Below, one piece after another: positions 7,978-15,065 of a DNA stretch of 39,360 nucleotides. The position numbers and the translations under genes are program-made. Source of the stretch: Gemmatimonadota bacterium. Lineage in GTDB: Bacteria; Gemmatimonadota; Gemmatimonadetes; Longimicrobiales; Gaopeijiaceae. Positions within the stretch are counted from its first letter, which is position 1, and the number at the start of each line of letters is the position of its first letter. The notes beneath the pieces are model-generated. The model saw nothing but the letters and a program-made list of their open reading frames with translations. It was not told where the DNA came from and did not search any database. The stretch is taken from assembly GCA_030827315.1 (NCBI GenBank), contig JAURER010000025.1, positions 1 to 39,360 of the forward strand, given 5' to 3'.

Positions 7978-9687
7978 TCATCGAACGGTACCCGGACCAC
8001 GCAGCACCACGCCCGGCCGCGCCCCGGTCACCGCGCCGTCGCGAACGATCGCCACGCCGCCCACGAAGACGTGCGGGATGCCGACCGGATGCTGGTGCGG
8101 GTTCTCGAAGGTCGCCCGGTCGATCACCGTCGCCGGGTCGAAGACGGTGAGGTCGGCGACGTTGCCCGGCTCGATCCTGCCCCGGTCGGCGAAACCCAAC
8201 CGGTCCGCCGGCGCGGACGTCATCCTGCGGACCGCCTCGGGAAGCGAGATCGCGCCGAGGTCCCGTGCGTAGTGACCGAGCACCCGGGGATACGTTCCGT
8301 ACCCTCGGGGATGCGGGCTCGCGACGCCGAAATGCACGAGGCTCCCGTCCGACCCGATCATTCCGTGTTCCGCCGCCATAAGCAGCCGTACGTCGCCCTC
8401 GTCGAAAGCGTGGAAGATGGCGCTGCAACCCCCCGCGGCGTCGATCTCGAGGATCAGATCCGCCACCGCGGCGGGCGTGCCGTCGACGTCGCGCGCCGCC
8501 AGTACGTCGAGCAGCGTGAGCCCAGCCATCTCGGACGGAAACGCGGACGCCCCGGGGCCTTCGAAGCGGCACGACACGAGCTGGATCTTCGACGGGTCGC
8601 TGGCGAAGCGCATCTCGAAGAAGGCCTCGATGTCGTCGACCACCCTCACACGCGTCGCCGGGTCCGTGAGTCGCTCCTCGAGCCGTCCGCCCTCCTGCGC
8701 CCAGCGTGGGATGATGCTCGACAGCCCCGTCGACGACGCGGTGTACGGGTACTGGTCGAAGGTCACGTCGATCCCCTCGGCCCTGGCATCCTCGATGAGC
8801 GCGACGGACTCGGCGGCGCGCCCGAAGTTCCGCCACGCACCGATCTTGTGATGCGTCATCTGGACCGGGATGCCTGCTTCCCGTCCGATGCGGATCGTCT
8901 CGCGCACGGACTCGAATACGCCGTCTCCCTCGTTGCGCATGTGCGAGATGTAGATGCCGCCGTACGACGCCGCGACGCGAGAGAGCTCGATCACCTCCTC
9001 GGTCGTCGCGAAGCTTCCCGGGAGGTAGAACAGCCCCGTGGACAGCCCGAGCGCGCCTTCCTCCATGGCGCGCTCGACGAACGCCTTCATGGCCGCGAGC
9101 TCCTCGTCGTCCGGAGCCCGGTCGTCTTCGCCGAGCACTTCTTCGCGGATCGTCCCGTGGCCGACGAACATCGCGAAGTTCGGCGCGGTCCCGCCGCTCG
9201 CGGTCAGGGAGTCGTACCAGTGGGCCAGGTCGAGAGGCGAGCCGCCGTCGTTGCCCTCCACGAGCGTCGTGACGCCCTGCAGCACGAAGTTGTCGGCGGT
9301 CGGGATCTCGAAGATCGTCCCGCGGGAATGGGTGTGAGGATCGATGAAGCCGGGGGCCACCACATGCCCGGTCACATCCACGCGTTCGGTGGCGGATCGG
9401 CCCGCCAGGTCACCGACCGCCGCGATCCGGCCGTCGAGCACGCCCACGTCGGCGACGAAGCCTTCCGCCCCGGTCCCGTCGATGACGGTGCCGCCGGCCA
9501 GGACCAGATCGAAGTCCGGGGCGCAGGCGCTCGAGGCGACCGCGGTCACGAGGAGCGTCACCGCGGCCCGTGCACGTCGCGGGCGTGTCCGGACTCGGCC
9601 GGTCGGCGAGCGGCCGTCGTCGCGATCGGGTCCGGTGGTCTTCACAAGCGGAAACAGGGGGCGGTGTGGCTCGAGTCCGACGGTCAT
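7978..9687 (-). CDS. N-acyl-D-amino-acid deacylase family amidohydrolase, lipoprotein
   Basis: The 569-residue product has a long Arg-rich n-region of about 40 residues, then a hydrophobic core ending VASSAC, a plausible lipobox. The amidohydrolase part opens with LVLAGGTVIDGTGAEGF. It has the HTH metal motif (FIDPHTHSRG), ISHMRNEGD, QMTHHKIG, and the catalytic Asp in MIGSDGSLVHFG. This is the D-aminoacylase family, which releases D-amino acids from N-acyl derivatives. The zinc-ligand Cys of the classical enzyme (GNCG) is not present; this protein reads TTLVEGNDGG there. The start at 9687 is preferred over the ATG two codons earlier because GGAGG is six bases upstream. The S12 hydrolase follows 22 nt downstream. 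Confidence 0.88.
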   Translation of the reverse strand: MTVGLEPHRPLFPLVKTTGPDRDDGRSPTGRVRTRPRRARAAVTLLVTAVASSACAPDFDLVLAGGTVIDGTGAEGFVADVGVLDGRIAAVGDLAGRSATERVDVTGHVVAPGFIDPHTHSRGTIFEIPTADNFVLQGVTTLVEGNDGGSPLDLAHWYDSLTASGGTAPNFAMFVGHGTIREEVLGEDDRAPDDEELAAMKAFVERAMEEGALGLSTGLFYLPGSFATTEEVIELSRVAASYGGIYISHMRNEGDGVFESVRETIRIGREAGIPVQMTHHKIGAWRNFGRAAESVALIEDARAEGIDVTFDQYPYTASSTGLSSIIPRWAQEGGRLEERLTDPATRVRVVDDIEAFFEMRFASDPSKIQLVSCRFEGPGASAFPSEMAGLTLLDVLAARDVDGTPAAVADLILEIDAAGGCSAIFHAFDEGDVRLLMAAEHGMIGSDGSLVHFGVASPHPRGYGTYPRVLGHYARDLGAISLPEAVRRMTSAPADRLGFADRGRIEPGNVADLTVFDPATVIDRATFENPHQHPVGIPHVFVGGVAIVRDGAVTGARPGVVLRGPGTVR

Positions 9688-9753
9688 GGGCATCCTCCAC
9701 GGCGGGCAGGGAGCTTAGGGACGCGGGCGCCGAAACGACAGTCGGGGCCGGAA

Positions 9754-9759
9754 AGATTA
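9754..9759 (-). promoter_or_regulatory. Candidate -10 element before the D-aminoacylase-like gene
   Basis: On the minus strand GCGCGTAATCTTTC contains TAATCT, 67 nt before the ATG at 9687. It shares the GCGTANNNT pattern seen before two plus-strand genes in this window. It lies just past the end of the AEC transporter gene, so the hydrolase operon may have its own promoter. Confidence 0.35.
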
Positions 9760-9786
9760 CGCGCCGAACGACCCTCGCGATCGCTC

Positions 9787-10722
9787 CTACCCGCCGAGGA
9801 GCGTGATCACCACCGAGAGGGTCAGCACCGATCCGACGGTGGTGAACAGCACGGTTCGTGCCGCCACGCCGGGCGCCGCGTCGTAGCGCGCCCCGAACAG
9901 GTAGACGTTCACCGCACTCGGCATCGCGGCCATGAGCACCGCGACGGAGAGCCACGGCCCGTTCACCCCCAGGACCGGTCCGCCGATCAGCCAGACGAGC
10001 AGGGGGTGCGCGACGAGCTTCAGGGCCGAGAGCAGCACGGCGGGCCGGACGTCTCCCATGAGCGGATACCCGGCGAGCGAGGAGCCCATCGCGAACAGGG
10101 CGCACGGTACCGCCGCGGCGGCGAGCAGCTCGAGCACCTTCGCGACCGGCGTCGGGATCACCGCGCCCGAGAGGTTCACCAGCAGGCCGAGCGCGATGCC
10201 GCCGATGATGGGATTGCGCGCAGCGTCCAGGACGGCGCGCGCCGCCCGCTCTCCCGCACCGCCCTCCCCGCCCCGCCCCGCCTGGATCAGCAGCACCGTG
10301 AGCGGCATGAACGTCGCGGAGTGGAATCCGACGATGATCATCATGGGAAGCGCCGCCTCGGGGCCGAGCGCGGTCAGCACCACGGGGATGCCGACCATGA
10401 CGAGATTCGAGAAGGCTGCCGACATGCCGAAGATGGCCTGGTCCGGCAGGGGCCGTCCGAACACGCCGCGCCCCACCGTCACCCCGACGGCGTAGACCGC
10501 GAGCGACGCGGCATAGAACGCGACCAGGAAGCTCCAGTCGATGTCGGACGGGAAGTCGAGGCCCGCCATGCTGGTGAGAAGGAGCGACGGGATCGAGAAG
10601 TTGAATACGAACAGGACCAGCCCCCGCACGCCGGGGCCGTCCAGGATGCGGCCGCGGACGGCCAGAAAGCCGAGCAGCATGAGCCCGAACAGGGGGACGA
10701 GGATTTCTGCGAGGCGGCTCAT
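9787..10722 (-). CDS. AEC (auxin efflux carrier) family transporter
   Basis: The 311-residue protein is hydrophobic throughout, with about ten membrane segments. It has the usual AEC halves: an N-terminal bundle starting MSRLAEILVPLFGLMLLGF and a C-terminal bundle starting near ARNPIIGGIALGLLVNL. The family-typical polar helix breaks are seen (FSNLVMVGIPVV and AAMPSAVNVYLFG). Bacterial AEC members move malate, malonate or other organic anions and possibly amino acids. It may export or import products of the adjacent hydrolases, but this is inferred only from position. The ATG at 10722 gives the normal family length. It is divergent from the aldehyde-oxidoreductase operon across a 214-nt gap. 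Confidence 0.9.
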   Translation of the reverse strand: MSRLAEILVPLFGLMLLGFLAVRGRILDGPGVRGLVLFVFNFSIPSLLLTSMAGLDFPSDIDWSFLVAFYAASLAVYAVGVTVGRGVFGRPLPDQAIFGMSAAFSNLVMVGIPVVLTALGPEAALPMMIIVGFHSATFMPLTVLLIQAGRGGEGGAGERAARAVLDAARNPIIGGIALGLLVNLSGAVIPTPVAKVLELLAAAAVPCALFAMGSSLAGYPLMGDVRPAVLLSALKLVAHPLLVWLIGGPVLGVNGPWLSVAVLMAAMPSAVNVYLFGARYDAAPGVAARTVLFTTVGSVLTLSVVITLLGG

Positions 10723-10877
10723 GTTCGGGTCGGCCGGGGTCGGCACGCGGTCGGAGTGTCGCCGAACGGAAACGGAACCGACCGGATCCCGGTAGAGGCG
10801 GCGCCCGGACACCGAGTACCCCGGGGTGTCGGAGCCACGGTGCGTCCCCGGAACGATTCGAGACGGGTGAGGCGTGG

Positions 10878-10906
10878 TGGCCACGACGCACCGTAGCGCG
10901 TACCAT
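10878..10906 (+). promoter_or_regulatory. Candidate promoter for the PaoABC-like operon
   Basis: TGGCCA (10878-10883) and TACCAT (10901-10906) are separated by 17 nt and match the sigma-70 -35 and -10 at four of six bases each. The -10 sits 30 nt before the GTG start, inside the sequence GCGCGTACCAT. The rest of the divergent gap (10723-10936) contains a short inverted repeat (GACACC/GGTGTC) near 10810-10834 and no other gene. Confidence 0.4.
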
Positions 10907-10936
10907 GCTCCGGGCACATCCGACGGAGACGGCCAC

Positions 10937-11572
10937 GTGAACCCTCCCCATTCTCCACCGACCACCGTCCTTCTTCCCGAGACCCGCGCGAACTGGTCGC
11001 GACGTGACTTCATCAAAGGGGTCATCGCCTCCGGTGCGACCGTCTCGGGACTCTCGTACTTCGGGGCCGGCTGCGCTCAGTCGCTCCCCGCGCAGGCGGG
11101 CGGCGTCGAGCGGCTTCTGTCCCTGACCGTCAACGGTCAGACGCGCCGCGTGGACGTGCTCCCCAACGAGACGCTCGCCACGACGCTGCGCTACAAGCTC
11201 GGGCTCACGGGCACGAAGCTCGGCTGCGACCGGGCCGAATGCGGCGCCTGCACCGTGCTCATCGACGACGTGACGCACTACGCATGCTCCACGCTCACCC
11301 ACAGGGTGCGCGACCGTGAGATCACGACCGTCGAGGGCGTCGCCGCGGCCGACGGCACCCTGCATCCCGTGCAGCAGGCCTTCATTGACGAGCTCGCTCC
11401 GCAGTGCGGCTTCTGCACTCCGGGTCAGGTGATGTCGGCCGTCGCGCTCCTGCGCGCGAACCCCTCCCCGACCCGGGAGGAAGCCCGCCAGGCGCTCGCG
11501 GGCAACCTGTGCCGGTGTGGCGCCTACGACCACTATCTCAACGGCGTCATGCGCGCCGCCCGGGGGGCGTGA
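10937..11572 (+). CDS. Aldehyde/xanthine dehydrogenase-type [2Fe-2S] subunit with Tat signal (PaoA-like)
   Basis: The 211-residue iron-sulfur subunit of a molybdenum hydroxylase. A Tat motif (WSRRDFIKG) and hydrophobic segment lie at residues 20-45, so the complex is exported. A plant-type ferredoxin domain follows with C97, C102, C105 and C117 (GCDRAECGAC, then YACS). The helical 2Fe-2S domain has C157, C160, C192 and C194 (CGFC and CRC). All eight ligands are present. The start is taken as GTG at 10937, preceded by GGAGA; an upstream GTG at 10874 is possible but would overlap the promoter. The Moco subunit starts 1 nt after its stop. It resembles PaoA of the E. coli periplasmic aldehyde oxidoreductase. 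Confidence 0.92.
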   Translation: MNPPHSPPTTVLLPETRANWSRRDFIKGVIASGATVSGLSYFGAGCAQSLPAQAGGVERLLSLTVNGQTRRVDVLPNETLATTLRYKLGLTGTKLGCDRAECGACTVLIDDVTHYACSTLTHRVRDREITTVEGVAAADGTLHPVQQAFIDELAPQCGFCTPGQVMSAVALLRANPSPTREEARQALAGNLCRCGAYDHYLNGVMRAARGA

Positions 11573-11573
11573 G

Positions 11574-13970
11574 ATGGCCGAGCTGATCGGGAAGGACTTC
11601 ACCCCTCCGGACATCCGGGCGAAGGTCACCGGCGCGGCGAAGTACGCGGAGGACTTCCGGCGGGACGGCATGCTCTTCTGCCGGCTGCTGAAGAGCCCCA
11701 TGCCGCACGCGCGCGTGCGCACGATCGACGCCCGTCGCGCACTCGCCATGGACGGGGTCGTCGCGATCCTCACCGCCGACGAGGTACCGACCCAGGACGC
11801 GCCGGGCAACAACATCCTGACCAACGAACCTCACTTCGTCGGTGAGCCGATCCTCGCCGTGGCGGCTATCGACGAGGAGACCGCCCAGAACGCCATCGAC
11901 GCCATCGAGCTCGACCTCGAGCCTCTGCCCTTCTGCGTGGACCCGCTGGAAAGCCTCCACCCCCGTGGACCGAACGCACGCACGGACGGCAACACCTTCT
12001 CGCGGGACGAGGGCGTCTTCGCGCACAAGTGGACGGAGGACGACTTCCGCGGCGCCGGCGACGGGCAGATGCCCGCCGGGACACCCGGCGAGGAGTGGAC
12101 GTACGGGGACCTCGACGCCGGCTTCGCCGGGGCCGACCTCGTGCTCGACGAAAGCTTCGTGACGGCGAGTCACGCTCACCACTCCATGGAGCCGCGCACG
12201 GCGTTCGCCTACTGGGAGAACGGAAAGTGCTACGTGCACGGCTCGGCCCAGAGTCAGTCGGTCGTGCACGGCGGGCTCGCCCGCTACATCGGCATCGAGC
12301 CCGAGGAGCTGGTGTTCATCGCCGAGTTCTGCGGGGGAGGCTTCGGGTCGAAGGGCGGCGCGTACCCGGTCATGTCGATCCCGGCCCACATGGCCAGGAA
12401 GACGGGACGGCCCGTCATGATGCGCATCGGGCGGGCCGAGGAATACTTTCTCGGGTCCGCGCGCTGCGGCTTCCAGGGCCGCATCCGCCTCGGCTTCCGA
12501 GCCGACGGGCGCGTCACTGCCTGCGACCTGTACATCGTGCAGGACAACGGCCCGAACACGGGCTTCGGTGACCTCCACAGCGCCGCGGACGCGGTCTCGC
12601 TGGTCTACCAGCCGATGGCCATGCGATACCGCGGGATCTCGGTGCTCACGAACACGCCGCCGAGAAGCGCACAGAGGGGGCCGGGCCAGAACCAGATCGC
12701 GTGCGCGGTGGAGCCCCTGATGGACAAGGCGGCGCGCCAGCTGGGTCTGGACCCCGTGGCCATCCGGCGCATCAACGTACCGGACTCCGGGTCGCGTTAC
12801 GGCGAGGGCCAGGGCTCGGTCACCAGCGCCCACCTGCGTGAGGCGCTCGACCGCGGCGCCGAACGCTTCGGGTGGGCGGAGCGCCGTGCGCGCAGCGGCG
12901 TGCGGAACGGCTCCAGGGTTCGTGCCGTGGGGGTCGGGCAGGCGTTCCACTCCGCGGGTTCGAGCGGCTTCGACGGCCTGGTCCGGATCGACGCCGAGGG
13001 GATCCTCCACATCCACACCGGCGTGGGGAATCTCGGAACGTACTCGTACGCCTCCACGTCGCGCGTGGCCGCCGAGGTGCTCGGATACGACTGGAATCGC
13101 TGCGTCATCCACCGGGGGGACTCGAGCAGGAACCTGCCCTGGAACAACGGGCAGTTCGGGAGCAACACGTCGTTCACCATGACGCGCACGAACTACGTGG
13201 CGGCCATGGATGCGCTGGAGAAGCTGAAGCAGATCGCGGCGATCCGTCTCGGCGGGCGTGCCGAGGACTACGACGTGGCGAACGAGACCGTCTTCCACAG
13301 GTCGAACCCCTCGCAACGGATGAGCTACGCGCAGGGAGCACGCTGGGCGATCGAGATGGGTGGGGCGTACGCGGGACACAACCTCCCCGAAGACCTGAAC
13401 GCGATGACCCGACGCTCGGCAGAGGCACTCGCGGGTACCGGCCTCATCGGCGTCGCACGCGACGGCCGGCATTCCGGAACCGTGCCGGCGCTGGCGGCCG
13501 GCTTCGTCGAGGTCGAGGTGGACGTCGAGACCGGCAAGGTGGAGATCCTCGACTACCTGGGCGTGGCAGACTGCGGCACCGTGCTGCACCCGCAGAGTCT
13601 CGCCGCACAGGTGCGCGGCGGCGCCGTGATGGGATTCGGCATGGCCCTCACCGAGCGGCACGTGTACGACCGCCGCTGGGGCCTGCCCGCGAACGTCGGG
13701 CTGCACCAGTCGAAGCCGCCCGGCTACCTCGACGTGCCTTCGGGCATGGACTGGGACGCCGTCGACATCGCGGACCCGCAGAACCCCGTTGGAGTGAAGG
13801 GCGTCGGCGAGCCGCTCATGGGATGCGCGGCGGCCGCGGTGCTCTGCGCCGTATCCGACGCCCTCGGGGGACACTACTTCAACCGGACGCCGGTCGTGAC
13901 CGACATGATCGTCGGCGCCGCCGCGGCCGTCCCGGCCGCGCACCGCCCCCTCGCCGTGAATACCCAGTAG
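11574..13970 (+). CDS. Molybdopterin-binding catalytic subunit, aldehyde/xanthine dehydrogenase family (PaoC-like)
   Basis: The 798-residue large subunit begins 1 nt after the small-subunit stop. Family motifs in order: KVTGAAKYAEDF near the N-terminus, HHSMEPRTAFAYW, the cofactor loop GGGFGSKGG at about residues 254-262, PPRSAQRGPGQNQ, and GVKGVGEPLMG with the conserved catalytic Glu at residue 746. It has no signal of its own, so it would be co-exported, folded, with the Tat-bearing small subunit. The reaction is oxidative hydroxylation of an aldehyde or N-heterocycle using water. Substrate cannot be assigned. An XdhC/PaoD-type maturation protein usually accompanies these genes, but none is encoded in the window. 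Confidence 0.93.
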   Translation: MAELIGKDFTPPDIRAKVTGAAKYAEDFRRDGMLFCRLLKSPMPHARVRTIDARRALAMDGVVAILTADEVPTQDAPGNNILTNEPHFVGEPILAVAAIDEETAQNAIDAIELDLEPLPFCVDPLESLHPRGPNARTDGNTFSRDEGVFAHKWTEDDFRGAGDGQMPAGTPGEEWTYGDLDAGFAGADLVLDESFVTASHAHHSMEPRTAFAYWENGKCYVHGSAQSQSVVHGGLARYIGIEPEELVFIAEFCGGGFGSKGGAYPVMSIPAHMARKTGRPVMMRIGRAEEYFLGSARCGFQGRIRLGFRADGRVTACDLYIVQDNGPNTGFGDLHSAADAVSLVYQPMAMRYRGISVLTNTPPRSAQRGPGQNQIACAVEPLMDKAARQLGLDPVAIRRINVPDSGSRYGEGQGSVTSAHLREALDRGAERFGWAERRARSGVRNGSRVRAVGVGQAFHSAGSSGFDGLVRIDAEGILHIHTGVGNLGTYSYASTSRVAAEVLGYDWNRCVIHRGDSSRNLPWNNGQFGSNTSFTMTRTNYVAAMDALEKLKQIAAIRLGGRAEDYDVANETVFHRSNPSQRMSYAQGARWAIEMGGAYAGHNLPEDLNAMTRRSAEALAGTGLIGVARDGRHSGTVPALAAGFVEVEVDVETGKVEILDYLGVADCGTVLHPQSLAAQVRGGAVMGFGMALTERHVYDRRWGLPANVGLHQSKPPGYLDVPSGMDWDAVDIADPQNPVGVKGVGEPLMGCAAAAVLCAVSDALGGHYFNRTPVVTDMIVGAAAAVPAAHRPLAVNTQ

Positions 13971-13982
13971 GAGGCCCGTACC

Positions 13983-14975
13983 ATGCTGAAAGACGCGATG
14001 ACGGGCTTCGAGCTCTACCGGCCCACGGACCTGGACACCGCCATCGACATTCTGACCCGGCACCGCGGGAACGCGTGGGTGCTCGCCGGAGGGTACGACA
14101 GCCTCGACTGGTTCAAGGAGCGCGTGCGTACGCCCGGTGTGGTCGTCGACCTGGAAGGGATCGAGGAGCTACGCGGCATCCGGGAGATCGACGGCGGCGG
14201 TCTCGAGATCGGCGCCACCACGACGCTGACCGACCTCGAGCGGCACCCCCAGGTGCGCGGGCGCTTCGGCCTCCTCGCCGACGCCGCACGCCGCGTCGCC
14301 AGCCCTCAGATCCGCAACGCGGGAACCCTCGGCGGCAACGTCTGCCAGGACACGCGCTGCTGGTACTACCGATACGGCGTCTCCTGCTACCGCGCGGGCG
14401 GCAACACGTGCTACGCCGCTGCTCCCGAGGCCATGAACCGAGAGCACGCGATCTACGGGGCGAGCCGCTGCGTCGCGGTATCACCCTCCGACACGGCCCC
14501 CGCGCTGGTCGCGCTCGACGCCGAGATGGTCGTGCGCAGCGCCCGGGGTGAGCGGGTCATCGAGGCGGGTGACTTCTTCATGGAGCCCTCGGTGGACATC
14601 CGCCGAATGACCGTGCTCGAGCCCGGCGACGTGCTGGTTTCGATCCGGCTGCCAGGCAGATGGGCGGGCGCGGACTTCCGGTTCGAGAAGGTGGCCGACC
14701 GGGCCACGTGGGACTTCGCGCTGGTGAGCGTCGCGAGCGCGTTCCGGATGGACGGGGCCACCATCGCGGACGCCCGCATCGTGTGCGGCGCGGTCCAGTG
14801 CGTGCCGCGCCGCCTGCGGTCCGTGGAGCGCAGGGTCGCGGGACAGACGAGGACGGAGGAGGTGGCGCTGGCGGCTGGCGCGCTCGCGGTGGCCGACGCC
14901 GAACCGCTCGCCTTCAACGGGTACAAGGTCCCGCTCGTCCAGAACCTCGTGAAGCGCGCCGTGCTCGGCGCCTGA
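13983..14975 (+). CDS. FAD-binding medium subunit with probable [4Fe-4S] insert (PaoB/HcrB-like)
   Basis: The 330-residue FAD subunit has the FAD-binding motifs VLAGGYDS (residues 33-40) and AGTLGGNVCQD (113-123). Between the FAD segments is a cysteine-rich insert with C121, C126, C135 and C143 (spacing C-x4-C-x8-C-x7-C). In PaoB of E. coli and in HcrB of 4-hydroxybenzoyl-CoA reductase an insert at this place holds an extra [4Fe-4S] cluster, so the same is likely here. TAGGAGG eight bases before the ATG is among the strongest ribosome sites in the window. The gene follows the large subunit by 12 nt, giving the order small-large-medium rather than the E. coli order small-medium-large. Confidence 0.9.
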   Translation: MLKDAMTGFELYRPTDLDTAIDILTRHRGNAWVLAGGYDSLDWFKERVRTPGVVVDLEGIEELRGIREIDGGGLEIGATTTLTDLERHPQVRGRFGLLADAARRVASPQIRNAGTLGGNVCQDTRCWYYRYGVSCYRAGGNTCYAAAPEAMNREHAIYGASRCVAVSPSDTAPALVALDAEMVVRSARGERVIEAGDFFMEPSVDIRRMTVLEPGDVLVSIRLPGRWAGADFRFEKVADRATWDFALVSVASAFRMDGATIADARIVCGAVQCVPRRLRSVERRVAGQTRTEEVALAAGALAVADAEPLAFNGYKVPLVQNLVKRAVLGA

Positions 14976-15004
14976 GGTCACGTGCAGCGCGCCCGCGCGG
15001 CGCG

Positions 15005-15010
15005 TACCTT
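15005..15010 (+). promoter_or_regulatory. Candidate -10 element before the metalloprotease gene
   Basis: TACCTT inside GGCGCGTACCTTGGC lies 56 nt before the ATG at 15066 and matches the element before the PaoA-like gene. No clear -35 is seen. The metalloprotease therefore probably has its own transcript rather than depending on the oxidoreductase operon, which ends at 14975. Confidence 0.35.
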
Positions 15011-15065
15011 GGCTCCTCCGCGGCCACCCGGCCAGACTCGATCGCCCGACACCCCGAACGTCACC

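Noticed and set aside
7468-10896. A 1142-codon plus-strand frame opposite the D-aminoacylase and transporter genes
   Set aside because: There is no domain signal, its composition is dominated by Arg, His and Gly, and it crosses two well-supported minus-strand genes.
11547-14063. An 838-codon minus-strand frame opposite the molybdenum-hydroxylase genes
   Set aside because: It is His/Val/Arg-rich with no recognisable motif, while the plus strand carries all cofactor and catalytic motifs of the Moco subunit.
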